From positions 22,632,001 through 22,692,000 of the forward strand of contig OU612065.1 in assembly GCA_914767715.1 (NCBI GenBank): a stretch of 60,000 bases of DNA. Direction: 5' to 3'. How positions within the stretch are numbered: position 1 is the stretch's first letter; every line of letters begins with the position of its first letter. The DNA comes from Membranipora membranacea (lineage: Eukaryota > Bryozoa > Gymnolaemata > Cheilostomatida > Membraniporidae). Both the position numbers and the translations under genes were made by a program. Shown piece after piece: positions 14,401-29,400 of the stretch. The notes beneath the pieces were generated by a model. That model did no database searches and had not been told where the DNA came from. It was given only the letters and a program-made list of their open reading frames with translations.

Positions 14401-17400
14401 TTTTTACTGACCTTTTGTGTACAATGCTTCATACATTGTTTCAGAACAAGCACAGCAGACTGTAACAGAACCCAGAAGATTCAGGAATATACTGAGTGAT
14501 TCCATACTGGATTACTCTCCGTTTGTGAAAATTTATCCTCCATATTTTGAGACAGAGAAGGGAAAGATTTCAGCACTTAGAGGACTTTTCTCAGCCCAGC
14601 CTTACTGGTCCCCTCTACTCACAGGTTATTATCTTTGGTCCAATCCACAGCCTTTATACAGTATACATAATTTGGACTTTGAAATTCAGAACTCCTGTCA
14701 TTTTGGACGCTTAGAGTGTTGTTCACTTAATTCTGACATAGCATAATTAGAACATAATTTGGTGGTCCCCAGAGGCTTAAATAAAGCGCACTGTATATGA
14801 TGTATGTTAAGCCCAAAGCTGTGCAACACAGTCATGGCATATGCTGTCTCTCTGATGAGCTGGCTTCGGAATAAAATTATACAATAAATTAGGATTCTTT
14901 TGTCTCAAGTAGTTTTTTGTCAAATATTTTTTTTTTAAGTTCTTCGTAAAATATCCATTCCCACGACCAATCAGCATGCAGACTGAAATTAATCTGTGAT
15001 GTATTGGCTGCGTACCAAGATGGAGTGTTTGTAAAGCTCGAACTATTCGTTCCAGATGAAGTGATATTTTATATGCTCTTTATTTGTTTGTTTATTTTAT
15101 ATTATTATTTATTTATTTTTTATGATAATATAGTATATTATATCATTATATATGTTATTATTCGATCTATGCAGGTGCTCAGTTAGTAGCGGAGGAGACA
15201 CGTACTAGAGGTAATAACGAGTTATATAATCACAGAATGGATCAGGAGAACATCCAATCTCTTACTGCTGAGCTGAGAGACCCTCATCCGTTCATCACAT
15301 GGGGTGTGAACTGCCCTGTCACTAGTAAACCCTTCAAGGTTAGCCACTTATACCCATAGCTATCCACAGAAATTCTATGTTGCACATGGAAATTTATGAT
15401 GTTTGTAGAATAGCTCAAGACTAAATATCCTAAGCTATCTTTTTTTTTGCTACCATTGAAGCTATTATCACAGCAGCCAATACTTCCATTTGACTGTAAT
15501 AACGTTATTTTGTGACAAGTCATGTGATCTGAAGGGAGCCATCAAAACAAGCAAATAAACCAAATCTGGAGGAGCATTTTTTATCTGACTATGTCTCGGG
15601 AAGTTCTGCCCATCCATCCTTGAAACTTTACATTACGTAATTAGAGACATCGGTGGATATAATGTGAAAGTAAGAAGGTGATTGGCCAATTAGCCCAGAA
15701 GTTATGAGTGAAACACCAGCATTTTGGTACTACGGTAGTAATGAGAGGATGGCAAGGCTGGTTTGACTAGATGACCTGCTGAAATTTCCTTGCCAAGTAA
15801 AAATGTTTGTGATGGTTAACCTGATGTTTAAAGATCATGTATATTCATTTTTCTCTTAGATTTTACTTAACTATTGTATTCAGCAGTTTGAACATGAATC
15901 AAGTGAGTCACTTGTCATTGTACCGTCACAGTATTGCCTTAGTATAGTCACAGTACAATTTTATATATACATATATATGTTCTTTCAGGATTTGGCTGCT
16001 CGGTACAGAATGGGAGGAGCAAGGCTTGTTCTGAAATCTGGTAACTTTATAGAGCAGCAGGGAGGAGGGACCACCATCAACAACGATCCTGATCCTGTAG
16101 TTGGTGATATCCCACCTGTGGTAAGTTTCACATGATGAATTTTTAGGCCAAGATGACATGTTTAAGTAGTTGCTATTCTTTATTCCCTTTGGGAATCCCA
16201 GATTAAATTAAATTAATAGGAGTCTATTGACTACTTAATTGTTACTATCTATAATATACAACTTCATCTCACATTTTTCTTGCTGGGCCTGAATGATAAC
16301 GGCTTAAACTGAGATTATCGGCTTTTATGTTGACTATTCCCAAATAAAACAATGCAAAGTTGAAACTTCAATGAGCTTAAATTAACATTCTAAAACAGAG
16401 AACATCTTCCAATTAGTAGTAACATAAACTCATAATTGTATCATGCGGAAATAAAACAAGTCAATTTATGAATTTCATCATTTAGGACTTTACATTCTCG
16501 GGCAGCAATTTGCCCGATTTGGTCAGCTCCCTGTTAGTTACATTGTGCTATTTTCAGGTGGACTGTTTTGATGTACTTCACCATCAAAGAATCTCGGTAT
16601 TATTTAGCAGCTACACTGCTGACAACAGATCACATTCATGTGTCAAGCCATGGTGAGTCTGACATGGTAATAATTTGAGAAGTAGCTGTTACAATGTACT
16701 TTTATTTAGTCAGCTTGTAGGTTGCCGTGGGGTCCATTGAGCGAAGGGGGAGGGCAAGAGGTTGGGTGCTCAAACTACCTTTTACTATGACAAAGACACT
16801 GTGGGTGATTCCATTCTGTTGCTTTCTTTCAGGATTGTTCACATGAACTTCTACAATAAGAATGACATCACACTCGGACATTTCCTAGAACTCTACTGCT
16901 TCAGGTTAGTTTTATTGACTGGTACTATATGTTTTGTCAAGCATTTCAGAAAATGTCGCTGAAAATGTGGGCCCTTTAGGATCGAATAACCCTAACATGT
17001 ACACTGTGTTGAAGAGGGTTGCAGTGATGGAATAGTATGAGTTTGTGGTATACGTGTGCACAACTCAGAGAGTGATTAATGGGCTTGTGAATTATTGCAT
17101 CAACCCACTCTCTTTGGGAAGGTCAAAATGACAAAATCTTACATGCCTGTTTGCTAATCACAGCAATCATCATGAATGCAATCAGTCATCGGTACGTCAG
17201 AATTGTGGGTCATGTCCCACTGATGGAGCATTCTTGTAGTTTCTTCCAGCCACCAGCACCCTCGAGTGTATGTAATTCCTTACAGCTACGATATATATAT
17301 GAATTGAACTAGGCTAATCAAATTACACACCCAGATTATACAAAGCATCTTGATCTATCTGTAGGAAAACATACAAGTGCCCGAGACAGGATTGTGATAT

Positions 17401-20400
17401 ACCGATGTTAGAACACATAAGGAGATTTGTACACGAGTCAGGAAGTCTGTATCTCATAGTGAAGACGATACATGAGCCACCTCAGGATGTGATTAACACC
17501 AACTCTCCAGAGGCAGAGAAACGCAGGCCGGATCAGGAGATGACCACCTGGAGCTGGTGTAGGAAATGTGGCCTGGTAAGCAGACCGAACAAAACGGCGA
17601 TATTTCTTTTTTCTCTTTATTCTGTCAACTATGAAGTAAAAAATAAAATAGATAAAATTTAAGCATATGTTGGCCAGATCGTCTGGCACTAGAGTGGCGG
17701 CCTACTATGTATTTGAATTTGTGCCACTGGAGTTCTCTCAAAGATTATTAGCAGCAGACCACCAAGTCATCTGCTTGCATTTTACATCACTTAATGTATC
17801 ACTCATTATGTACAGAACCACATTCCAATATAAGATGTGGCTTTGTCACTCCCATTCTTCCTAGAGGAATTAAGAATTTGTGATAGGAAAAGGTGACATT
17901 TCGTGTAGCCTAGAAATAGGGAAATTTCTGGCTGGCTAATATTTTCTCCAATTATTTACTATATAATATAAACTCTCAGGGCTCAGCTTGCCAAAATTGG
18001 TAACTCACTATCATTCAGTTCCCCTAAAGTAGCTAAAACAAACTCATATTCACTCCTCTAGCATATCTGTATAGTTATTGTTACGGTTGTAGGCTACCCC
18101 AGTGGTACCTCTCTCTCCCTCCACATGGCACATATCGTTCGCTAAGTTCCTACAGATACGGCTCACCTGTACCCTGACAGGTAGTCAGGCCTCTCCCGAT
18201 TGTGTTCATTCTGTATCCAAAGACTACTACCAATACTTCAAATACAAGGATATGGTAGCTGTGTTCAAGTGAGTCCATTTTATTCTTTTTTTTTCATCAA
18301 CTAGCTAGATTCAGTATGCAGTTCAAAGGTCAATTCACTGTATTTTTGTACTTATTTTCACAAACCCAAAAGGCAATACATGTAACTAGTCATTCCTTTT
18401 GATATAAGCTAAGCTTTTTTTCTTACTAAGCAAATCAAAAAACAAGGGGCCATGTGATAAGGCTGGTTACGAGGCGTTGCAAAATTATTCAAGTGAAACA
18501 GTTCCACTATTCTCATGAAGATTTTGTCATAAATCATTGAATTTGATGTGAACTCACCAATTTCTATTAGGATAAACGTGTCAGTGATATAAGGTTTTTT
18601 TCTGATTCAGATATTCCTCAATAACTCTGAGAGAGGCCAGCTTCCCCTCTTCACAAATAACAATCAAGCACAGAATCACCAAGAATGATGTCTCAGCTCA
18701 AGTCCAGATCATTCATACTCAGTAAGTCTATCTATTAAAATATGTTCAAACCTCATAGCCAGAGTGTCGCGGGAACGCCAAATTAAATCAGGGTCTTACA
18801 AGAGCTGTGTTAAACTGAGTTGAATTGACTCATATTGCTTTTCTTGGCTGCCATATAGTTTGATAGGATGACAATCATTGCTATGGTACATGCTCATAGT
18901 TCATGAACACCTATGTAAAAGTCAGGCAAAATACCGCAAACAGCGGCTAAAAGCTACTATGAGTTGATATTGATTTTGATGGCTGCCATAACAAGCTATA
19001 CGTTTTATTCATTTCTGGATGTCTCTTTTTGTTTATAGTGGACTAGGATTATTCTCAACAGTCACAGAGTCATTTCACAAACTGGAAGCTAACGGGTTGG
19101 ATACTCAAGGCAAGAAACAAGTACTAAAGGAGCATAAAGAAATGCTTGAGGTAAATTTATTCTCTAGTTAACTATCGAAATACCCTAGAGTTCATCTTCC
19201 CCCTGTTTTCTCAGCTCCCTCCTTTCAAAACCCATTCTATTTCTCTCACCTTAAACAACTATCGATAGCTTGTTCTACTATATGTCACATTTTGATTTCC
19301 TTGCTTAATTATTAAATGGGTTCATGAGTTTTAGTGGGAAATTAAATGAAAAGCATCGAGTTTATTATTATTCAATCATGATCAGCCCTGCATTGTTAAC
19401 CACAGTCATAGGTCCAAGTGACTTGATCAATATAATATCGGTTGAAATCTTAAATTGATATCATGGAATGTTTTCAGAAGGAGAAGTCATGGTTTACTGG
19501 AGAGATAGACAGAATACAGACTAAGCTAATAGAGGAGAGATTAGCCAGCTCTATACAGCAGCAGGAGAAGATGACTGTAGATCCAGATCACGGTACTCTA
19601 CACCAGTTAGAGGATGAGCTACTCAAACTCAAGTGTCATCTATCTAGAGCTGTACAACAGTGGAATATCAAGTTAGTCTATTGAGCTCTTACAAATCTCT
19701 CTCTTGTCTTTACTTAAGAAGTTAGAGATATTTTGTTACACCTCTTTGTATATAACTCCTCGCTGGTACAAATACAATATGCGGACATTTCTAAGGCTGA
19801 TTAAGTGATCTCTTATTTTATAAATTATCTCCTAAGATGAGGTGTCCTTAGATCAGGTCTGGTCCAATTTGTCCTACTGGTATGCCGAGTCAAGGGCAAG
19901 CAACTCTAAACGAATGCAAGCTAGACCAAACGTGACATCAGGGAGTTTATCTATCAAGTTTGACTGATAAAGAGACGGAACTGTCCTGGTTTCTGGTTAT
20001 TGTATGCACAATGTAAACAATAATTCACCATTCATTGAACCATTCATGAACTTTAACAAGGTATCTGTTATATCTGCATGTCTAACCAAGGAGTTAGAGA
20101 CTGTAACTCCTTGGTCTACCATGTTTCACATAGTATTATATATCTACAGAATAGACAGACTGAATACAAAGGAAGATAAAGGAGCTCATCACGAGAAGAA
20201 GTTAGTGCGAGCAGTCACTGATGGTAGCCTGCTTTCTCGGCCCTTAGCGCGGAGCCCTGACTTTACCTCCCTCAATATCCCACGTAGCAAGCAGGATTCT
20301 ATACAGTCTGAGCCGGAGAAGTTCAGCAAAGTTATCAGCAGCGGAAGCTCTAACTCTGATCCTAAGAGTTTAGGTCCAGGTTAGTTGGGAGTCTCTTCTC

Positions 20401-23400
20401 AATTTAAACTGAGCAAAATTGTTTTAATTTTAACGGAATATTTGTACGTTAGATTTGCTCAACAGTTATCCATCTTACGCATTTCAAAGAATTCATTAAA
20501 ACAAAACGGATCATTGTGGTGTAGATTTTTTTGCCACCCCTCATATGTTGACTCCCTGACAAGCTCATAACCTTTGATTTGAGTACTATGTCCGAAAAAG
20601 ATTGACATAATGACAAAACATGAAATGAGTTTACAGGACATGATTTATTTTTCATCCTTTTGATACTTCTACAGTTTCTAGTCATGATCCTGATGGACCT
20701 GTGACATCATCTCACATGGAACTAGAGAGGAAGCTGACAGACAGCAGTATTTCCTCTCAGGACTCAGCTGTGGGTAAGTTATCTGATTTATTTTAAGGCC
20801 TGTATCCAGTATTCAAGACCTCAAAATGTAGGCAATTTTTGCAGGTAGTCTGGAGTTGTGCAAACTTGTTATCTGTTACTGGTACTGGCACACCAGTTAC
20901 CCTAGCCAGGTGTTTGTGGAATGGAACTAAAAAAACTGGAGGTCCAGTGTGTGTCTGCACAAAAGATCCCCCTCGGACTCTTCAATATAAGAGTAACGGG
21001 AATTCCGTCAGGCAAGGGTATAGTGCATGGCATGGGTCTGAACACCTGTACTCTGGAGGGGATAACTCTCTCTGCAATGAAGATTTAGACTTGGCAGGCA
21101 ACAGGAAGTTTGGGATAAAAACTCTCAAAACTCCCAATTTCCCTGCAGGCAATGATCATTTAGAGATGCATGTAATTACCTATTCCCTACCATATGTCCC
21201 TATTTTTTTCTCATACACAGCAAGCAGTTTATTGATTATTTTTATCTGATCAGATCCTGCAGCTTTGCCGTCTGCGGACTATAATTTAGCTCACTACCAT
21301 CAAATTGTCAACCATGGACTGAGGGCAGGTGTACGACGTTCCCGTACACTAAACAGCGCAGATTCTGTAGGCTCCTTTGAAGTCTGCGGTAATACGCCAG
21401 GTAAGTTTCAAACTGCTATATTCTTATTTTTTGAATAAATTTTATTGACTGACATAATCATTTTGAAGAATGTTTTCCATAAGGAATCAAATATCCAGAA
21501 ATAACCAGAAATAACCAAAAATAACCAAAAATAACCAAAAATATAAAAAATAACCAGAAATATCTAAAGATATCCAGAGATATCCAAAAATATCATAAAT
21601 TAATGAGAGAGCATCCAAAGATATTTGCTGAGAAATTCCAAGAATCCGAATCAAACCAAAATGATTTTGGATATGGAAAGCGGTTATATATTATCAAAAA
21701 ACTTTTGTTGGGAGACAAACTGTTACAAGAATAATGATTTGATTCTACATCGATCTGACTTCCTTAACCTTGACAGTATTGTATGCGTAATAATTATCTA
21801 TATTTAGTTTGCAGCCCTAAACCTGTGTCCCAGATTGTGAGCAACTGTAGTTTTGATGCAAATTTTTTAATAAAAATAATTCTCATTGTCATAGAATCAA
21901 CCAGGAGCCCTCCTTTATCACCGCTGGCAGCAGAAAGTATTCGGACAGCTTTATCTAATGGTGATGATGACACAGTAACACCACTAGCAAACACACCTCA
22001 GGAAGATGATATATTCGACCCCAGTCCCGAATCCAAACTTGCATCAGGAGATGTATCTAGGGCTCTTGATACTGTCGACGGAAACATGATGTCTGGTGAT
22101 GATATAGAAGAGTATGAAGATCTCGATAAATTTCCGGCTGAGCTGAATAGAAGGGCAGGCTGGGTTGTTGATTCCAACTCTTCTGTGCCACTACATTACA
22201 CGCATATCCCTGATACAGGTGATCCTACAAAAGATAAATCAAAGCTTGATGATGGAAAATCAGACATTGCAGGAAGCCTGCCAAACGTAGAATCAGATCA
22301 CTTTACTGATAAAGTTGATGGTAATGCTGTCTCTGGGGAGAAGGTGGACACGTCCGCAGTCACTATGAGGTTTAAGCATCCAGTTCCTGGGGCTAGCAGT
22401 GCACATATTATGAGAACCAAGAGACAGAGGAATCTGAAAAAGTCAAGCAGCAGAATTTTCGGTAAATAAACATGGCTTCTTGGCAGAAAACCATTAACAT
22501 CTTATAAATGTCTGCACCCTAACTTAGTACACACATGTTTCATACAAATGATGTTCGCTCAAAATTCTTTGGCTACTTAGTCCGCTCCATTCAAAGTTCC
22601 ACTTTATATCCATCAAAGTCTCATGTCAAACACTGTTAAGTCTCGAGGGTGAAAGCAGTAGCTGAGATGTAGTTGAGTAAAAAATTGAATGGTTATGCAC
22701 AGTTGCTCAAGTTCCATGCTTGATAAATACAGAACCTTATTGTGATATTTTTAGAGAGTATGACAAGGGCCATACTACCTTCATCAGACGATTCGGTGGT
22801 AGCGTTAGTAGAGAACCCATTGTGAGTACACTATACATTTATTACTCTGATCAAGTCATTCCTCTTCCTTTTCTTAAAATATTAGTGCGCAGATATTGTG
22901 TCTCAGAGTGCATTAAAGACAGTGTGAGGAATTAAGTCTTGATCCTAATTGCAGAAGCTGATCTCATAATTTTGAGGTCTAATTGCGAGGGCCTTTCTTT
23001 TACTTTTACTTTTAATGCAATGGTGAACCAGGCTTTACTCTGAGCACTAAGTGTACATAATACTGATGATCTCAATTGTAAACCTAGATTTGATGTGCTC
23101 GGTACGTTCTTCTTGTCTTAATTTTTATTTGTTTTTGAAATTTTCCAGCTCTGAGAATGAACATTACTTACTGTGGCCCACACTGAATGTACCTGTAGTG
23201 GTCTATGATGAAGAACCCAGCTCTATCATTGCCTACACTCTGGGGTATGTAAGATATACATTCATTCATCTATTAGGAGTGTAAACCTTTGTATCACATA
23301 CATTCTAACATACAACGCAGAAAAGGGCAATGCAATTTCAATGACAAATATCTTATACGATTGAAGAATGCAGAATTGGGGATTCAGGTTGGAAAAGTCA

Positions 23401-26400
23401 TAGGGATTATACTCTTTCAATGCAGACCTAAAGATGTGTGGGTGATGTGCGATGTTCTAGCCTTATGACAAATATGCTGTGAAAACCTGAATGTTCTTAT
23501 CATCCTTAATTTTGCAGCTCAAGTTCTTATGAAGACAGCTTGATAGAAGCCCAAAAGCAACTCATGTTGGAGAAGTAAGTATCCCTAGCTGTCGATCAAT
23601 GTTGTTTTGTAATATTATAATGGTGGCAACATTTGTATGAAGTAAGTTGTCTTCTCAGTTATCCTCTCATTTATATGGAGAGCACAACTCTTTCAAGGAT
23701 AAGCAGAGTTTGTTAATTTTAATCAGGGAGTTTTAGAAACGATGATGTTGATTTGTGAATGCTAACAGCTATCACAAAGCTGTCATATGTGCCTTCAGTG
23801 TGCTAGCCCTTTCTTATTTGGTAAGCAAAATGGGAAACTGTATGTGTACAAGTATTTTTGACAACAACATATTCCACAACCACACTTAATTTTGTTTCAT
23901 ATTTGATATTGTTTTGCACGGTCTTATATGTCTCTAGGGCAGAATTAAGAGTCTTATAAATATGAAGTTTATTTCATATATAAATATATGTTTTAATTGT
24001 AGAAAACCTGCGGGATCTGGGTCTAATGTGGCATTACCAGACAAAGGTAAGTTGCCATTACTGTAACAATAAACAGTGAGGTGTACGGTAATTTACTTAT
24101 TTTGATTGCTAGCTAGTCATAGTAGAAAAGCTAGGTGTCTCAAAATGCTCAAACTATTACACAGTAGCCATAATTATTGACTTATGACTTACTTTATACT
24201 GAATAACATTCCGTCAGCAGAGCGCCCATGGTGATTCGCCGTTCCTTAACAGGTGAAAAAGTTGAGATCAGTATTGATTATTTTGTCAAACTTATGCCAA
24301 CCACATCCTCTTAGGGTGAAGGATTCGACATAACCACTAGATGCTAGTAGTCCTAACCTTTTCTTGATTACTAATGTGATTTAATGTACAAGTCCGAATT
24401 GTCTTTGGTATGATCAGGCGTCCAAGTCACAACATATCGTGAGTAAAACTTCTAGTTCCTAGGCTTTATTTGACCTGATATTGTGATTTGCTTTCTATTA
24501 TATCTGCTCCCACTTCCATAACACTCAGCTTCTCTCCGCCCGCACATACACTTCTCTTGGTTGTAACCATAGACTTAATAGTATCATTATGTCTATGGGC
24601 GTAATACATTGTCGGTTTTTTGTCTGACTGTGCTGTCATTGTTGAGTATATAATGCATGAATACTGAGTTAAATACTCATTTAGGATTTATTCAAGCATT
24701 CAACAATAGGTAACTCTTTGGCGCAACATCTTTCACCAAACATGGTGTTGATACACGGAAAATTAAAAAAAGCTCTTGAATTTGTATTTTTGTGAGCGTA
24801 TAAAGCTGAGTCAATGAAATACTTTTTACACAAGAAATTACCTTGAGAAGAATATTATCAGTTTGGTAAAGTGGATGGATATGAAACATCCAAAATGGGC
24901 AGCCCTAGCAATTACAATTGCTAACATAACTTTTTATAGATTAGTTGACCATTTGCTGTCATGTTCAACACGGTCATTGAATGAGTGATTTCATGCTTAT
25001 AACCCACTCTCCCGCAATCAGCTCTAGACATGAATTTGTTGTAATCTTCATATTGAGTGATTGGCTTGTAACCTTTATAACTGGTAAATGCTCTGCTCTG
25101 AAACCGACTTGCAGTAGACCAACATCCACAGCAGGAGAAGCGAAATGAGATTGAGACGATACTATTCGCTACTTCAATATCATCGATAACAGCTGCAATG
25201 AGGTCTCGCAACGCCTCACCGCTCACAGCGTCCGGTCAATCGACACCAAGATCAGACACTCCGCCTACTCATCAGATAACTCCGCCCACTCGACAGATGA
25301 CTCCGCCCATTAATAATGCAAGAGTCAACACAAATTCGTTGTCAGCGGCAGCAAACAGACGATCTGAAGGAGATCATTCCAAGCATGATGACCCCATCGG
25401 TAATTCATTCAGTGCATGATCGATTATTTTGCGACCTGGCTGCTTTGAGATCTTGATACATTGTTATGACTTGATTTACTCGAAACCCCATAATAGATAT
25501 CATTGGTTGCCAGATGAAACTTTCAACAACATAATGCTCTGGTATAACAAGCTTGTATTAAAATCTGTGCTTCGGAAGATCAAGTTTGATCCCGATTGCC
25601 TGCTTTTCAGGCCGCTCTTATACTGCTGCCCAGCCGCTGCGGCTTGAGGGGATGTGACTTAAAAGGCAGGCAAATTGTATCAAACTTGATCTAGTGCTTT
25701 GGTATTCTTCTCAATAGTCAGTAATATTACTCTCTTTAAACTCACCTAGTGAAATAGTGAAACTCTCTAGGATAAAAATAGGAAATCACATGCTAGATAG
25801 GCTCGCTCATTTATATTTAGATGATGTGGATCAGTACAGATTTGGCAAACCTAAGGACAGGAATGACAGCGCTCGTGCAATACAGCATCTAGAAATAGGT
25901 GAGTCTTGAATACAGATGGGAATATGTCTGTTACGCTTCCTATTATAACATTATATTCTGACATTTTAAGGACAAGGATGATATTGGTTTGAAATCTATG
26001 AATAGCGATACTGGAAGAGAGCATTATTGAGAAATGAAAGTTTGTCGCCCGACGACAAATTATTTTTGTGTCATCAGTGTATTGTTATAGCTTTCCAATT
26101 TTATTCTCTTTTCATATCAGTTATTTTATGTTATCAGATAACTTAGCAATTGTTTCCCCCTGTCTGTAACCTTGGAAAGGTTTCTGCAACTCATCCTGGG
26201 ATTCCCTTCTTCAGGGAAGTCAGTCGTTGGAAACTCAAGGTTATGAGGTTATACAACCGGGATATTCTATTCTCTTTTCTTTCAATCTCCAAATATCAAA
26301 TTGGGTGAACATACTTTGAAAACTTACCACCCCACCTCCCTTTTTCAAATGATGACAGTATGTGTGGAATTAAGTATTCACCCATTGTAGTCCGGGAGTG

Positions 26401-29400
26401 GTGGGGGCAACAAGCTATATCAGCGAACATAATTTAATAGTCACTGTGAAGTGAGAATGTAATGTAAAGGTAAAATGAGGTGAGGAATCTTCTATTGACT
26501 GGAGCCATTACCAAAAGGATCTTTATGGTGATTATTTCTGGAAACTAAAAATAATCCATTTTTCTCGTTACCAGAGTTTACAGAAAACTCAGTGTCACAT
26601 GAGAAAATGGCGGTCATAAATTGTAAAGTTTACTTTGCAATTGACTTCAAGAAGCTGAGAAGACAGATATTTCCTGGTGGAGAGAATGAGTGAGTTTATA
26701 TTCTAAAATATAGAAACTGAAACTGAAACAAAACATTACCTCCACCTGCCTGCACCATTCCGAGAAATGTGTCCAATTTTATTATCTAGTATGTTTTACC
26801 AAGGAGTTAGAGACTCCAACTCTAACTCCTTGGTTTTACCTACATCAGTTCCAAAATTCCTATCTGTAATCATATTTGAAGGTATCTGCTAGCAGTTCTC
26901 TTTGGATCAGGGCCATTAATACATAAAATCGTGTGTGCAGTATGAAGATCCCCTTCTGCTTTTTCAGAAAAGAGTACCAGGTTACAGTGGGCAAGGGTAT
27001 GGGGTCAATACCCCATTCAAGCCTTAGGGGGCCAATTAAATAGGGCAGTCAAATAAGACGTGGTGCGAACAAAGAAACAAAAATGTATCACGCAGCCACT
27101 CAGAATATTCCTGAATGTTGTAGATTTATCCGCTCTCTAAGACGGTGCTATAAATGGAATGCTAAAGGTGGTAAATCTGGTCTAACCTTCTGCAAAACTA
27201 AAGGTTAGTCATAACAGTCAAATCTATATCAGTAATATGGCAACACTGAGTGATGATAATGAGCAGAGACTATATTCATGTAATATAACCTTATTTATAA
27301 CATTATATTACATATTATATATCACTACCAGAGAGTCATCCTTACCACTGTGTTTGATGAGTTTTACCTTGTGGCTTTGACTCTTTTGGACTTGCCCTGA
27401 AAATCAATCAAGCTGAAGAATACTCTGCAGACTTTATCTTCCCAAAGCACTTAATTTACTTATTAATTTTTCCTATTGTATATTCTTACTATAAATGCAG
27501 ATGAGAGATTCATCATGAAACAGATGAGTAGAGCAGAGATTCAGTCATTCATCGAGTTTGGTCCGAGTTATTTTGAGTATCTGACCAAATCACTAGCAGA
27601 CAAACAAGCACAGGTAAATGATCTTTGTCTTACTACTTAATTCTTTTAAGGTGTTTGCACATCTTGGATTTTTTATTTCTAAGACTAATTACTCATTCCA
27701 CTAATCATAACTTCCTCAAATCATAATGTCATGGCAAAATCCTCGTTATCAAAAAGGAATCTTTTATCCAGGTTGCCTGCATTTGGAAATGTTCTCCATC
27801 TGCGGATTGTCAATAGATGGGTCACAACTCCAAAATGCAGGCAAACTTGATCTAGGTGTTAGCAGGGAGTTTGGTACAAACTCCCCTGGAGTTGGGTTCA
27901 AACTCCCCTGCTTTAAGTCCTGGTTTCAGTCATTGGGAAATCACTCTTAGTAGGATCGTTGTTTTTTCTCATTATAGAAGAACTGTGCCCTAGCTCGGAT
28001 TCTTGGAGTATATACTCTGAAGCTAAAGAACTTCCAGACTAACGCTGAGTTTGAACAAGACGTGCTCATTATCGAAAACCTATTCTATGGCCACAAAATC
28101 ACCAAGGTTGGTTACAAGATTACGCTTCTGTTTTTTGTGTGGTTCATGCTATAAATTTAGTAGTTCAATAGAATGGTTTAGAAAAAATTTAAACAGATAT
28201 ATAGCATGTGCTCAGCCAGGTAAGAGTGTTGACTCTCACCTGGCATCTCAATACCTAACCCCCACATAAATATTGTACACTTTTATTCATTTCCTAACTT
28301 TATCATCCCTTGTCAGCCCTGCTAGCGAGGGGGTTGTGATAAGCTTTTTCTTTAAGTCTGGCTTTATTGAACTTTGAATATGACTACTACTGCATGTGTG
28401 CATGCTTCGTTATTGGTGAATTTGTTGTTTATTGTTGGTATTTATTCTGTTCTTTTTGTTGTAGACTTTTGATCTGAAAGGTTCAGAGAGAAATAGGCTG
28501 GTAAATAAGGAGGGCCAGTCAGGAACTGTACTTCTCGATGAAAACTTCATGAAATGCAAGAAGCTAGATTTTCTTTTTTGTTCTATGATAATTGAGCTTG
28601 GTCACTTTTCAACACAATGTTACATAGTTGATGGATTTCTTTTACCAATATGAGTGATTAATGCCGACAAGAGCAAATTAGACCATGTGCAACAAAAAGA
28701 TGAAAGTTAAATGATTTTGGAACTAAAAATTTTGAAAACTAAATTTAGTTGTGTCCAAATGATGGTCTTCTCATTTGTAAGCAACTGATATACAATGTAC
28801 CATGGAGAGATCTCAAAGATTGATAACATGGGTTCCATTTTTGTTACAATAGACTCCAAGCACAGCCCTATCTATGTGAGAGCTCACACTAAGAAGGTCC
28901 TTATGGAGACATTATTTGCTGACAGCCTGTTTCTAGCAGACCACACAGTGATGGACTATTCGCTGCTCTGTGGTATAGACAAGGATACCAATGAGCTTGT
29001 CATCGGCATCATCGGTAAGCCAATATAGAGAGTAGACAACTACTGTAGCATTAGCTTTTGTATTAGCATTATTCTTTGAAGCATTATATTTCCAGTTTAA
29101 TGCATATAATATTAGTCTTGCAGAAAACATTAAACTCCCGCTTATTGGTGGGATGGCGTCTCATCATGTATTATGGCTAACCTTAGTCCCTACCTCCATA
29201 TTGCAGATATAAAGAAGGCAAATGAAGAGTTGCCTCCAGCAGATATCGGGTGAATGGGCGGACTAGTTCTTGTTATTTTTCAAAATAAGAAGTAATTCTT
29301 CTGCCATCATATTCAATCTTCCATGTTTGTATTTCCTTTCTTCAGATTACATTAGAACATTCACATGGGACAAGAAGCTGGAGACGGTATTCAAATCTTC

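Noticed and set aside
20839-21249. 136-codon open frame
   Set aside because: It lies in a PIKfyve intron, has no recognisable domain and reads like repeat-derived sequence.
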